From assembly GCF_000308495.1 (NCBI RefSeq), contig NZ_BAFU01000012.1:21575-85574 (forward strand): 64,000 bases of DNA, given 5' to 3'. This stretch comes from Nocardia brevicatena NBRC 12119. GTDB taxonomy: Bacteria; Actinomycetota; Actinomycetes; Mycobacteriales; Mycobacteriaceae. Both the position numbers and the translations under genes were made by a program. A model generated the notes under the pieces. That model made no database searches. It was not told the DNA's origin and saw only the letters and a program-made list of their open reading frames with translations. Numbering within the stretch: the first letter of the stretch is position 1; the number at the start of each line of letters is the position of its first letter. Below are positions 18,807 to 27,932 of the stretch, piece after piece.

Positions 18807-20198
18807 TCAGGTCGGCGCGATCGATATCCGCGGCACGGACGGTGTCGCGTCGTGTGTGAAGCCGCCCGCGTCCGCGCGGGTGAGCGAGGGCGAAAACGGT
18901 CTCCGCTTCAGCTGGTCCATGCAGCGGGTGAAGTCGGCCAACAGCAGATCGGCCATGTCGACGCTGAACCCGTGCCGGATCACCGCACGCATGATCGTCT
19001 CGTCGTCCCGGTCGGCGGGCAGCGGATACGCCGGGATCAGCCAACCCCTGGAGCGCAGCCGATCGGACAGGTCGTAAAGGTTGAACCCTGGGTCGCCGGT
19101 GAGCCGCCAGCACACCGCCGTAATGCCGCGCCGCGGGTCGCCGTCGTGGATCAGCTCGAAGACGTCCGATTTGCGCAAACCGGCCGCCAGGTGCTGCGCC
19201 GCCCGGTAGATCGCGGACTGCACCCTGGTGTAGCCGGCGCGCCCGAAACGGATGAAGTCGTAGTACTGCGTGATCGCCTGCCCGCCGGGCCGGGAGAAAT
19301 TCAGGTTGAAGGTGGCCATACTGCCGCCGAGGTAGTCGACATCGAATATCAGTTCCTCCGGCAGGTCGGCCGTCTCACGCCAGATCGCCCAGCCCGCCCC
19401 GAGCGGCGCGAGGCCGGTCTTGTGGCCGGAGGCATTGATCGACTTCACCCGGGGCAGCCGGAAGTCCCAGAGCAGGTCGGGCGCGGCGAACGGGGCGAGG
19501 AAACCGCCGCTGGCGGCGTCGACATGAATGGGGATGTCCAGGCCCCTGTCCCGCCGCAGCGCGTCGAGCGCGGCGCTGATTCCGGCTACGTCCTCGTATA
19601 GTCCGGTGTAGGTCTGGCCGAAGGTCGCCACCACCATGATGGTGTTCTCGTCGCAGTGCTCGGCGACGTCGTCGGGGTGCATGGTGAGGCGGTCGCCGCG
19701 CAGTGGAATCTGTCGGATCTCGACGTCGAAATAGCGCGCGAACTTCTCCCAGCAGACTTGTACCGGCCCGCAGACGAAGTTGGGCATCCCGGTGCCGCCG
19801 CGCTTGCGCCAGCGGAATTTGGCTGCGAGCCCGCCGAGCATGGCCGCCTCGCTGGAACCGGTGGTCGAGGTACCGTGAGTGGTGGCCGGATCCGGCGCGT
19901 GCCACAGGCCCGCGACCATCCGGACGCCGCGGCGCTCCAACTCGGCGGTCTGCGGGTATTCGTCCTTGTCGACAATATTCTTGTCCAGGCACTCGGCCAT
20001 CAGCCTGCGCGCCTGGTCGTCCACCCAGGTGGTGCAGAAGGTGGCCAGGTTCATCCTGGAGACGCCGTCGAGCATCAGTTCGTCGTGCACGATCTCGTAG
20101 GCGACCTGCGGGAACATCCCGTGCGCCGGAAATCCGGCCCGCGGCGCGGAGCGGCCGAGTCCCGGCAGGGCGAACAGGTCCTCGACTCCTTCGGACAT
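18807..20198 (-). CDS. gadB: Glutamate decarboxylase
   Basis: 463 aa, close to the E. coli GadA/B length. PLP enzyme converting glutamate to GABA with uptake of a proton. Visible motifs are GTSTTGSSEAAMLGGLA, the PLP-stacking/Asp segment HVDAASGGF with Asp227, and the Schiff-base Lys260 in SINASGHKTGLAPLGAGW. E. coli GadB has SGHKYG here, so Thr replaces Tyr. The ATG at 20198 has a perfect GGAGG at a good distance, which fixes the start against a longer upstream frame. No GABA antiporter (gadC) is adjacent, so its role may be GABA-shunt metabolism rather than classic acid resistance. Confidence 0.94.
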   Translation of the reverse strand: MSEGVEDLFALPGLGRSAPRAGFPAHGMFPQVAYEIVHDELMLDGVSRMNLATFCTTWVDDQARRLMAECLDKNIVDKDEYPQTAELERRGVRMVAGLWHAPDPATTHGTSTTGSSEAAMLGGLAAKFRWRKRGGTGMPNFVCGPVQVCWEKFARYFDVEIRQIPLRGDRLTMHPDDVAEHCDENTIMVVATFGQTYTGLYEDVAGISAALDALRRDRGLDIPIHVDAASGGFLAPFAAPDLLWDFRLPRVKSINASGHKTGLAPLGAGWAIWRETADLPEELIFDVDYLGGSMATFNLNFSRPGGQAITQYYDFIRFGRAGYTRVQSAIYRAAQHLAAGLRKSDVFELIHDGDPRRGITAVCWRLTGDPGFNLYDLSDRLRSRGWLIPAYPLPADRDDETIMRAVIRHGFSVDMADLLLADFTRCMDQLKRRPFSPSLTRADAGGFTHDATPSVPRISIAPT

Positions 20199-20383
20199 GA
20201 ATGCTGCCTCCGTGCCTGTGCGGTCGCCGGCGGACCGGCTGTGTTGCCCGTGCCCTTCGAGGATGCCGGACCACGGTCGACACCCTCGGCTCGACACACC
20301 GGCGCCCACCCCGGAGGAACTTCGGTCGTGGACAGCGTGCCGGACCCGAAGCCCGACCGGCGGCGCGCCGACCGTCCTCGAGA

Positions 20384-21028
20384 TCACAGTTCGGCGGCGT
20401 CCTCCGGCCTGAGTACCCGAAATTCGGTTCCGGCCGGCGCCATTTCGGTCAGGCGGCCGAAGTAGATGCCCTGCGCCTCCGGCTGGATGATGCCGAAGTG
20501 GATGGGCAGCGCCACCCGCGGGCCGACCGCGCGCAGATAGTCGACGGCCTCGCTGATCCGCATCCAGGGCGCGGCGGCCGGAGTGGCCAGCACGCCGACC
20601 GGGACCGGCGGCACCCACAGCGAATCACCGGGGTGCACGAGTTGGGCCGGATCGTCCGGGGTGCCGAGCTGGAAGACAGTGTTGTCGATTACGGGGATCT
20701 CGGGGTGGATGACGGCGTGCCTGCCCCCGCCCCCGGTGATCCGGAGATCGCCGAGCGCCAGCACATTGCCGGCGTGTACCGGCTCCCACGGTTCGCCGCG
20801 CGCAGCGGCGGTCTGCGGATCGCTCAGCAGCCGCGCGCCCGGATTGGTCTCGATCAGCGCGTCGATCCGGTTCGGGTCGATATGGTCCGGGTGTTGATGG
20901 GTGACCGCGATGGCGTCCAGACCGGTGATGCCCTCGAAACCGTGGGAGAACACCCCGGGATCGAACAGAACTCTGGCTCCGTACAGTTCGACGAGGATGC
21001 AGGAGTGACCGAAATGGGCTATGCGCAT
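20384..21028 (-). CDS. MBL-fold metal-dependent hydrolase (UlaG-like)
   Basis: 214 aa. The metallo-beta-lactamase HxHxDH motif is seen as THQHPDHI (His44, His46, Asp48, His49), preceded by the N-terminal FGHSC of the UlaG/YtkL subgroup and followed by a later LPIHFG histidine. Such proteins bind two metals and hydrolyse phosphate or ester bonds; the substrate is unknown. The start is taken at the ATG at 21028 (MRIAHFGHSC), with a GTG two codons upstream as alternative. It is divergent from purSQ, as the equivalent gene is in mycobacteria. Confidence 0.87.
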   Translation of the reverse strand: MRIAHFGHSCILVELYGARVLFDPGVFSHGFEGITGLDAIAVTHQHPDHIDPNRIDALIETNPGARLLSDPQTAAARGEPWEPVHAGNVLALGDLRITGGGGRHAVIHPEIPVIDNTVFQLGTPDDPAQLVHPGDSLWVPPVPVGVLATPAAAPWMRISEAVDYLRAVGPRVALPIHFGIIQPEAQGIYFGRLTEMAPAGTEFRVLRPEDAAEL

Positions 21029-21189
21029 AACCACAACGGTAGTGCGGGGTAACCCCGCTCACACGCAACCGCGCCCGGTACCACCCGCCGATGCGGTCCG
21101 AGCGGTGGGCAACTAGGCTGCTCAGGTAATCCCATCAGCGGTCGGGCGCGGTTGCGTCCCGTCCCGCTCATCTTTGTGAGGAGCAATCC

Positions 21190-21426
21190 GTGGCACGAGT
21201 CGTGGTCGAGGTGATGCCGAAGGCCGAGATCCTGGACCCGCAGGGGCAGGCCATTGTCGGCGCGCTGCCGCGCCTGGGATTCCAGGGTGTATCGGATGTA
21301 CGGCAGGGCAAACGGTTCGAACTCGACGTCGCCGACGACGTCACCGACGATCAGCTCGCCGAAATCGCCGAATCGCTGCTGGCCAACACCGTGATCGAGG
21401 ACTGGAAGGTGGTGCGCGTCCCATGA
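21190..21426 (+). CDS. purS: Phosphoribosylformylglycinamidine synthase subunit PurS
   Basis: 78 aa. PurS is the small subunit that bridges PurL and PurQ in the three-part FGAM synthase. The sequence shows the family pattern [16 protein letters not shown], then [18 protein letters not shown], ending VIEDWKVV. The GTG start has a strong GAGGAG 7 nt upstream. Its stop overlaps the purQ start by 4 nt, so the subunits are translationally coupled, consistent with fixed stoichiometry. Confidence 0.95.
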   Translation: MARVVVEVMPKAEILDPQGQAIVGALPRLGFQGVSDVRQGKRFELDVADDVTDDQLAEIAESLLANTVIEDWKVVRVP

Positions 21427-22103
21427 ACGCCCGGATCGGTGTCATCACGTTTCCCGGAACCCTCGACGATGTGGACGCCGCCCGTGCCGTCCGGCTGACC
21501 GGCGCCGAGGCGGTGAGCCTGTGGCACGCCGACGCCGACCTCCAGGGCGTCGACGCGGTGGTGGTGCCCGGCGGCTTCTCCTACGGCGACTATCTGCGGG
21601 CCGGCGCGATCGCGCGATTCGCCCCCGTCATGGGCGAGGTGGTGCGCGCCGCCGAGAACGGGATGCCGGTACTCGGCATCTGCAACGGTTTCCAGGTGCT
21701 GTGCGAGGCCGGACTGTTGCCCGGCGCGCTGACTCGCAACGAGGGCCTGCATTTCATCTGCCGTGACCAGTGGCTGCAGGTGGACGCCACCGACACCGCG
21801 TGGACCTCCCGGTACGAGCCGGGCGCCCAGATCCTGGTGCCACTGAAATCCGGTGAGGGCCGTTATCAGGCGTCGGAGGCCGTACTCGACGAACTGGAGG
21901 GCGAGGGCCGGGTGGTGTTCCGCTACGCGGGCGACAACCCCAACGGGTCCCAGCGCGGTATCGCCGGGATAACCTCGGCCAACCGCCGCGTCGTCGGCCT
22001 CATGCCGCACCCGGAACACGCCACCGAACCGCTCACCGGCCCCAGCGACGACGGCCTGGGTCTCTTTCTCTCGGTGTTGGACAGTGTGTTGACGGCAGCA
22101 TAA
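21423..22103 (+). CDS. purQ: Phosphoribosylformylglycinamidine synthase, glutaminase subunit PurQ
   Basis: 226 aa class-I glutamine amidotransferase that supplies ammonia to PurL for converting FGAR to FGAM. The triad is visible: Cys87 in LGICNGFQ, and a His and Glu in MPHPEHA near 195-201. [17 protein letters not shown] is the oxyanion region. The ATG overlaps the purS stop. Downstream, instead of purL, there is a large compound hairpin (22117-22233) and a fragment of a mannosyltransferase gene; purL lies 3.3 kb further on. Confidence 0.96.
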   Translation: MNARIGVITFPGTLDDVDAARAVRLTGAEAVSLWHADADLQGVDAVVVPGGFSYGDYLRAGAIARFAPVMGEVVRAAENGMPVLGICNGFQVLCEAGLLPGALTRNEGLHFICRDQWLQVDATDTAWTSRYEPGAQILVPLKSGEGRYQASEAVLDELEGEGRVVFRYAGDNPNGSQRGIAGITSANRRVVGLMPHPEHATEPLTGPSDDGLGLFLSVLDSVLTAA

Positions 22104-22116
22104 TCTGCGTTTTTTG

Positions 22117-22233
22117 GCGCCGCCTTCGGCGGCGCGGGGTTGCGGCCCTGTCGGGTCTCGCGTTTCGGCGCCCGAGACTCGTGCCTTCGGCGCATGCGCT
22201 TCGGGCGCCGAAACGCGAGACGGGCCGCAACCC
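22117..22233 (+). repeat. Compound hairpin element, copy 1 (after purQ)
   Basis: Begins 13 nt after the purQ stop. First an 8-bp hairpin with a TTC loop (22117-22135), then a long stem. The outer arms are 22137-22148 and 22222-22233 (12 bp). A 7-nt bulge sits on the 5' side against 1 nt on the 3' side. The inner arms are 22156-22175 and 22201-22220 (20 bp, perfect), closing a 25-nt loop with core GCCTTCGGC. A T6 run lies just before the first hairpin. A second element with the same plan and related sequence lies inverted at 27792-27907. Whether it acts as RNA, as DNA or as a mobile repeat is unknown. Confidence 0.85.
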
Positions 22234-22279
22234 TTTGGGGCCTCGTAAGACTCGGCACGGGGGACGCGTTGGGGTGGGG

Positions 22280-22423
22280 GCGGTGGCCGTGCCCACCGTC
22301 ATGTTCCTGATCGGCCCGCAGTGGGTGCTACCGCATCGGGTCGATCGGGGACTCGACTGGGCGCTGTGGCAGCAATTGCTCGGCAGTAGCTGTGTGCTCG
22401 TCGCGGTGGGTTTCGTACGGTGA
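22280..22423 (+). pseudogene. 3' fragment of a GT87 mannosyltransferase gene
   Basis: Positions 22280-22402 match the minus strand of 23984-24106 (inside the intact GT87 gene) over 123 bp without gaps. I count nine mismatches, all transitions. The translated core [12 protein letters not shown] and [12 protein letters not shown] is identical in both copies. The fragment runs on for seven more codons to a TGA at 22421-22423. It lacks the rest of the enzyme and any ribosome-binding site, so it is a gene remnant. The two copies are in opposite orientation and enclose the M18 aminopeptidase gene. Confidence 0.85.
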
Positions 22424-22658
22424 CGGCGCGGTGTTGTGGTTTCGTCCGCGGAGCAGTACACCGGGTTGTCCGCCGGCGTTCTGCTGTGGTTCCTCTGTCC
22501 GCGTTGCGGGCGGCTCCGATCAACGGCGGGCTTTACGGATGCGCCGGAACTTCCTCTGTCCGCGTAGCGGGGCGATTCGTGTGGCGGTCGTGGCTCTGCT
22601 CGTGCCGTGCCGATGTGGTGTGGTCGGGGATGGGTGGGTGGCTGCCTAGGATCGGTGC
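22424..22658. other. Upstream region of the M18 aminopeptidase gene with a 21-bp direct repeat
   Basis: No gene is visible. A 21-bp direct repeat occurs at 22490-22510 and 22551-22571 with a single mismatch (TTCCTCTGTCCGCGT then T/A then GCGGG), 61 nt apart. It may be an operator pair, or a trace of the rearrangement that left the GT87 fragment next to it. Confidence 0.5.
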
Positions 22659-23951
22659 ATGCCGGTTTCTACCACTGCGGCGTCGGCCGTCGGGCTGTGC
22701 GCCTTCATCGATGAGTCGCCGTCGCCGTTTCATGTCTGCCATACAATCGCCCAGGATCTGGACGAGCACGGTTTCACTCGACTCGACGAAACGCGGCCGT
22801 GGCCGACGGACGTGCGGGGCAGGCACTACATCGTGCGCGGGGGGTCGCTGGTCGCGTGGGCCGATGCCCATCACTCCCCGGCGTTCCGGGTGGTCGGTGC
22901 CCATACCGACAGCCCGAACCTGCGGGTCAAACAGCACCCGGACCTGGTCTCCGCAGGGTGGCAGCTGGTCGGGCTGGAGCCGTACGGCGGGGCCTGGCTG
23001 AATTCCTGGCTCGACCGCGAACTGGGTATCTCCGGGCGGTTGAGCGTGCGCGAGGGCGATACCGTCGGCGAGCGGCTGGTGCGGATCAACGAGCCCATCC
23101 TGCGGGTGCCGCAGCTGGCGATCCATCTGTCGGAGGACCGGCACGGCGTCAGCCTGGATCCGCAGCGGCATGTCAACGCCGTGTGGGGGGTGGGCAGCGA
23201 GCGGCGGTCGTTCCTGGATTTCGTCGCGGAGTTCGCGGGGGTCGATCCGGGATCGGTACTCGGCTGGGAACTGATGACCCATGAGCTGACCCCGAGCCGG
23301 CCGGTCGGGCGCGACCGGGATCTGATCAGCGCTCCCCGACTGGACAACCAGGGCACCTGTTACGCGGGACTGCGCGCGTTCTTGGCCGCTGTGGACTCGC
23401 CCGGCGCGGCGGTGCCGGTGCTGGTGGTATTCGACCATGAGGAGGTGGGCAGCCAGTCCGACCGCGGCGCGCAGTCGAATCTGCTGCCGACCGTGTTGGA
23501 ACGGATCGTGCTGACCCGTGGCGGCGGCCGCGCCGAGTATCTGGCCGCCCTGGCCGGGTCGGTGTGCGCGTCCGGCGATATGGCGCATGCCACCCACCCG
23601 AACTATCCCGAGCGGCACGAAGCGGCGCACGGTATCGAGGTCAACGGGGGACCGGTGCTCAAGGTGAACCAGAACCTGCGCTACGCCACCGACGCGGCCG
23701 GTGCGGGTGCGTTCGCGCTGGCCTGCGAGCAGGCCGGTGTGCCGCTGCAACGATATGTGCATCGCGCCGATCTGCCGTGCGGTTCCACCATCGGCCCGAT
23801 GACCGCCGCGCGTACCGGCATGTCGACCGTCGATGTGGGTGCCCCACAGCTGGCCATGCATTCGGCCCGGGAGATGATGGGAGCCGCCGATATCACCTCC
23901 TACGCCGCTGCGCTGGCAGCCTTCCTCACGCCGGAGACGGCGGGCCGGTAG
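22659..23951 (+). CDS. M18 family aminopeptidase
   Basis: 430 aa dinuclear zinc aminopeptidase (aspartyl aminopeptidase family; mycobacterial pepC/apeB). Metal ligands can be followed in order: His in [10 protein letters not shown] (about 82), Asp in [11 protein letters not shown], Glu-Glu in VFDHEEVGS, and the terminal His in [11 protein letters not shown]. It removes N-terminal, preferably acidic, residues from cytosolic peptides. It lies between the two inverted GT87 copies, and its last 52 nt overlap the 3' end of the convergent GT87 gene. Confidence 0.94.
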   Translation: MPVSTTAASAVGLCAFIDESPSPFHVCHTIAQDLDEHGFTRLDETRPWPTDVRGRHYIVRGGSLVAWADAHHSPAFRVVGAHTDSPNLRVKQHPDLVSAGWQLVGLEPYGGAWLNSWLDRELGISGRLSVREGDTVGERLVRINEPILRVPQLAIHLSEDRHGVSLDPQRHVNAVWGVGSERRSFLDFVAEFAGVDPGSVLGWELMTHELTPSRPVGRDRDLISAPRLDNQGTCYAGLRAFLAAVDSPGAAVPVLVVFDHEEVGSQSDRGAQSNLLPTVLERIVLTRGGGRAEYLAALAGSVCASGDMAHATHPNYPERHEAAHGIEVNGGPVLKVNQNLRYATDAAGAGAFALACEQAGVPLQRYVHRADLPCGSTIGPMTAARTGMSTVDVGAPQLAMHSAREMMGAADITSYAAALAAFLTPETAGR

Positions 23952-25195
23952 GCGAACGCGGCCACGACCAGCGCGCCGAATGTGACGAGCACATAGCTGC
24001 TGCCGAGCAACTGCTGCCACAGTGCCCAGTCGAGTTCCCGATCGGCCCGATGCGGTAGCACCCACTGCGGGCCGATCAGGAATATGACGGTGAGCACGGC
24101 CGCCGCCCCGAGCGCCACTCGACCCGCTCGGCGCACGTCGGCGCCGTCGCTTCTGCGCACGAGGGCGTCCGCCACGACCAGCAGTGCCGGCGCGAGCCAC
24201 ACCCAGTGATGCGACCACGACACCGGGGACACCAATAGGATGGCCGCGGCGTTGACCAGTAGGGCCGGGACCACGGCATCCACCGAGAGCAGCCGGTGCA
24301 TCCACAGCGCCGCCAGGCCGACCGCGACCATCGCGAGGCCGAGCCAGATCAGTGTCGCCGCCGAATCCGAGACGCCGAGTCGGAACGCGAACCCCTTGAG
24401 CGACTGGTTGCCCGCGTAATACGGCGGGCCGATCCGGTTGGTATCGGCCAGTGTGTGGAACCAGTACTCGGTCGAATCGCTGGGGAACAGCAGATAGGCG
24501 ACACCGATCGCGCCGAGGGCGGAGACCACCACGGTGCCGGCCGCCTTCCAGTCCCGACGCAGCAGGAAGAACAGCAGGAAGCCGGCGGGAACCAGTTTCA
24601 CCGAGGCCGCGATGCCGATCAGCAGACCCCGCGGCCAGAACGGCGTGCGGGCCAGACAGTCGAGCGCGACGGCGGCCATCAGCACCAGATTGATCTGGCC
24701 GAAGCCGAAGGTCTGTCGGATCGGTTCGAACACCTGGCTCACCGCCACGGCACCGATCACCAGCGGTAGCAGCGCGGTCCGGTCCAGTTCCGGCCGCAAC
24801 CGGCCGAGCACCAGCCACAGGGTGATTCCCAGGGCCGATACCGAGGTCGCCAGCACCACCAGCTCGGCCATACCCAGTGGCATCAGTGCGAGCGGAGCGA
24901 AGAACAGTGCGGCCAACGGGGGATAGGTGAAGGGCAGTCCGATTCCGGCGACGGGCGGCAGCGGGCCGTACAGGTCGTTGCCGTCCAACCAGGCACGGGC
25001 GCCGTTGCGATACACCTGGAGGTCGATATAGCCGTCCCACCAGTTCGCCAGCCAGGAGATCAGCGCGGACAGCAGGAACAGTGCCAGGGCGGCGGTCAAC
25101 CATTGCCGGCGCCGTGCCTGCATCGGGGAGTCCGCCCGCGCGTCATCGGTGAGCTCCGGTCCCGTGGAGCCGGTGTACCCCGATCTATCGTCCAT
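23900..25195 (-). CDS. GT87 polyprenol-phosphate-mannose-dependent mannosyltransferase
   Basis: About 431 aa and strongly hydrophobic, with roughly nine to eleven membrane segments from about residue 32 on. The GT-C type motifs of the DUF2029/GT87 family are clear: [20 protein letters not shown] (catalytic Asp after the first helix), [14 protein letters not shown] and WSHHWVW. Relatives such as PimE and Rv2181 add alpha-1,2-mannose to PIM, LM or LAM from polyprenyl-phosphate mannose outside the membrane. The ATG at 25195 has no good ribosome-binding site; an ATG at 25123 is an alternative. It is divergent from purL and overlaps the M18 gene by 52 bp. A fragment of a near-identical copy lies at 22280. 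Confidence 0.88.
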   Translation of the reverse strand: MDDRSGYTGSTGPELTDDARADSPMQARRRQWLTAALALFLLSALISWLANWWDGYIDLQVYRNGARAWLDGNDLYGPLPPVAGIGLPFTYPPLAALFFAPLALMPLGMAELVVLATSVSALGITLWLVLGRLRPELDRTALLPLVIGAVAVSQVFEPIRQTFGFGQINLVLMAAVALDCLARTPFWPRGLLIGIAASVKLVPAGFLLFFLLRRDWKAAGTVVVSALGAIGVAYLLFPSDSTEYWFHTLADTNRIGPPYYAGNQSLKGFAFRLGVSDSAATLIWLGLAMVAVGLAALWMHRLLSVDAVVPALLVNAAAILLVSPVSWSHHWVWLAPALLVVADALVRRSDGADVRRAGRVALGAAAVLTVIFLIGPQWVLPHRADRELDWALWQQLLGSSYVLVTFGALVVAAFAYRPAVSGVRKAASAAA

Positions 25196-25384
25196 TCGGG
25201 AAAGGGTAACGGGCCTCGCCCGGTCCCTGTGCGCAACGTCCTCGCCCGGCCCCTGAGCAGGTGGGTTTTCCGCGACAGTAGACTCACAGGCGTATTTCGC
25301 GACAAGCCGGCAGCACCGACGCATCGCTGCGGCGGGCCCGCGGGTTGTCCTCCCATGCCTGGCCGAAAGGACCTTGGTAATCCC

Positions 25385-27676
25385 GTGAGTGAGCAGGTCG
25401 ATACCGTCGCCACCGCCGCAGCCACCCCGGACACGCCGCAGCCGTACGCCGAGCTCGGCCTGAAGGACGACGAGTACGCCCGGATCCGGGAGATCCTCGG
25501 GCGCCGACCCACCGATGCCGAGTTGGCCATGTACTCGGTGATGTGGAGCGAGCACTGCTCGTACAAGTCGTCGAAGGTGCATCTGCGCTATTTCGGCGAA
25601 ACCACCACCGACGAGATGCGCGCGTCCATGCTCGCCGGTATCGGCGAGAACGCGGGCGTGGTGGATATCGGTGACGGTTGGGCCGTCACCTTCAAGGTGG
25701 AAAGCCACAACCATCCGTCCTATGTCGAGCCGTATCAGGGCGCGGCCACCGGTGTCGGCGGTATCGTCCGCGACATCATGGCCATGGGCGCCCGCCCGAT
25801 CGCGGTGATGGACCAGCTGCGCTTCGGCGCCGCGGATGCCGCCGACACCCGCCGGGTGGTCGACGGGGTGGTCCGCGGGATCGGCGGCTACGGCAACTCG
25901 CTGGGCCTGCCCAATATCGGCGGCGAGACCGTCTTCGATGCCTCTTATCAGGGCAATCCGCTGGTCAACGCGCTGTGTGCCGGTGTTATGCGGGTGGAGG
26001 ACCTGCATCTGGCCTTCGCGTCCGGGGTTGGGAACAAGATCATCCTGTTCGGTGCGCGCACCGGTCTGGACGGGATTGGCGGTGTATCGGTCCTCGCTTC
26101 GGACACCTTCTCCGGCGACGAGTCCGGCACCGGCCGCAAGAAACTGCCCAGCGTGCAGGTGGGTGACCCGTTTACCGAGAAGGTGCTCATCGAATGCTGT
26201 CTGGAGCTGTACGCGGCCGGGTTGGTCGTCGGCATCCAGGACCTGGGCGGTGCGGGCCTGTCGTGCGCCACGTCCGAACTCGCCGCCGCCGGTGATGGCG
26301 GTATGCGGATCGAGTTGGACAGGGTACCGCTGCGGGCGGCCGATATGACACCGGCGGAAATCCTGTCCAGCGAATCGCAGGAACGGATGTGCGCGGTGGT
26401 CGCCCCGGAGAACGTGGACGCCTTCCTCGCGGTCTGCCGTAAGTGGGATGTGCTCGCCACCGTGATCGGCGAGGTCACCGACGGTGACCGGCTAGTGGTG
26501 ACCTGGCACGGTGAAACCGTGGTGGATGTGCCGCCGCGCACCGTCGCACACGAGGGTCCGGTCTACGAACGCCCGGTGCGGCGCCCCGACGACCAGGACA
26601 CCCTCAACGCCGCCGGCCCCGAGGACCTGCCCCGCCCGAAAACCGCCGACGAATTGCGCGAAACTCTGCTGCGGATGGTCTCCGGTCCCCAGCTGTGCAG
26701 CCGCCGCTGGATCACCGAGCAGTACGACCGCTATGTGCGCGGCAACACCGTGCTCGCCGAATACGCCGACGCCGGCATGATCCGGGTCGACGAGCGGACC
26801 GGACGCGGTATCGCCCTGGCCACCGACGCCTCGGGCCGCTACACCAAACTCGACCCCTACGCCGGTGCGCAACTGGCCCTCGCCGAGGCCTACCGCAATG
26901 TGGCCACCACCGGGGCCACACCCAAGGCGGTCACCAACTGCCTGAACTTCGGCTCTCCGGAGGACCCCGGGGTTATGTGGCAGTTCCGGGAGGCCGTGCG
27001 CGGGCTCGCCGATGGATGCGTGGCGCTGGGCATCCCGGTCACCGGTGGCAATGTCAGCTTCTACAACCAGACCGGCCAGGTCGCCATCCTGCCCACCCCG
27101 GTTGTCGGCGTACTCGGCGTCATCGACGATGTGCACCGTCGCATTCCGACCGGGCTGGGCCTGGAACCGGGCGAAACACTGATCCTGCTCGGTGACACCC
27201 GTGACGAATTCGGCGGCTCCATCTGGGCGCAGGTCGCCCACGATCATCTGGGCGGACTGCCGCCCACGGTCGACTTCGCCCGGGAGAAGCTGCTGGCGGA
27301 GGTGCTCACCGCCGGCTCGCGGGACGGCATGATCAGCGCCGCGCACGATCTGTCCGAGGGTGGGCTGGCCCAGGCCGTGGTCGAGGCCGCGCTGGCCGGC
27401 GAAACCGGTTGCCGCATCCTGCTTCCCGAGGACGCGGACCCGTTCGTCACCCTGTTCTCCGAATCGGCGGGACGAGTGCTGGTGGCGGTGCCGCGTTCGG
27501 AGGAGACCCGTTTCACCCGCATGTGCACCGCTCGGCAGCTGCCGTGGGTGCGGATCGGCGTGGTGGACCAGGGCTCGGATTCGATCGAGGTCCAGGGACA
27601 GTTCTCCATCCCCATGGACGAACTCCGCACCGCCTACGAAGGCACCCTCCCCACCCTTTTCGGCAAGGAAGCCTGA
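25385..27676 (+). CDS. purL: Phosphoribosylformylglycinamidine synthase subunit PurL
   Basis: 763 aa, the short PurL type that needs separate PurS and PurQ. It uses ATP and ammonia to turn FGAR into FGAM. Family signatures are [15 protein letters not shown] near the N-terminus, the active-site [38 protein letters not shown], and [13 protein letters not shown] in the second repeat; two AIRS-like halves are apparent. The start is a GTG at 25385 with AAAGGA about 11 nt upstream; the frame is open further 5' but without similarity. A compound hairpin follows the stop by 115 nt. Confidence 0.97.
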   Translation: MSEQVDTVATAAATPDTPQPYAELGLKDDEYARIREILGRRPTDAELAMYSVMWSEHCSYKSSKVHLRYFGETTTDEMRASMLAGIGENAGVVDIGDGWAVTFKVESHNHPSYVEPYQGAATGVGGIVRDIMAMGARPIAVMDQLRFGAADAADTRRVVDGVVRGIGGYGNSLGLPNIGGETVFDASYQGNPLVNALCAGVMRVEDLHLAFASGVGNKIILFGARTGLDGIGGVSVLASDTFSGDESGTGRKKLPSVQVGDPFTEKVLIECCLELYAAGLVVGIQDLGGAGLSCATSELAAAGDGGMRIELDRVPLRAADMTPAEILSSESQERMCAVVAPENVDAFLAVCRKWDVLATVIGEVTDGDRLVVTWHGETVVDVPPRTVAHEGPVYERPVRRPDDQDTLNAAGPEDLPRPKTADELRETLLRMVSGPQLCSRRWITEQYDRYVRGNTVLAEYADAGMIRVDERTGRGIALATDASGRYTKLDPYAGAQLALAEAYRNVATTGATPKAVTNCLNFGSPEDPGVMWQFREAVRGLADGCVALGIPVTGGNVSFYNQTGQVAILPTPVVGVLGVIDDVHRRIPTGLGLEPGETLILLGDTRDEFGGSIWAQVAHDHLGGLPPTVDFAREKLLAEVLTAGSRDGMISAAHDLSEGGLAQAVVEAALAGETGCRILLPEDADPFVTLFSESAGRVLVAVPRSEETRFTRMCTARQLPWVRIGVVDQGSDSIEVQGQFSIPMDELRTAYEGTLPTLFGKEA

Positions 27677-27791
27677 GCCCCGCACTTTCGCCCCACCGAA
27701 GCCGCCCCGCCGCCGCCTCCGTCGGACTTGCTTCCGTCGGGACCCACCCCGCCGGAAACCGACCCGTCGGGGGCCTCGCCGTCGAGGCCCC

Positions 27792-27907
27792 GTTCGCGGC
27801 CCGGCTCGGGTTTCCGTGCCCGCAGCGTAACGGCCGAAGGCCGAAGTCGCGGGCACGGAAACCCGAGCCACAGGGGGGCCGCGAACACGACCGCGCGAAG
27901 CGCGGTC
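27792..27907 (-). repeat. Compound hairpin element, copy 2 (after purL, inverted)
   Basis: Read on the minus strand: an 8-bp hairpin with a TTC loop (27907-27889), then a long stem. The outer arms are 27886-27876 and 27802-27792 (11 bp). A 6-nt bulge sits on the 5' side only. The inner arms are 27869-27849 and 27823-27803 (21 bp, perfect), closing a 25-nt loop with core GGCCTTCGGCC. Length, arm order, bulge side and loop length match the element at 22117-22233. At least three internal stem pairs differ between the copies with pairing preserved, and 18 of 25 loop positions agree. Confidence 0.85.
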
Positions 27908-27932
27908 CATAGATACAGCCATACTGGGTTGT

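Noticed and set aside
22533-25103. 856-aa minus-strand ORF over the M18 and GT87 genes
   Set aside because: Runs through two recognised genes in a non-coding frame and has no family features.
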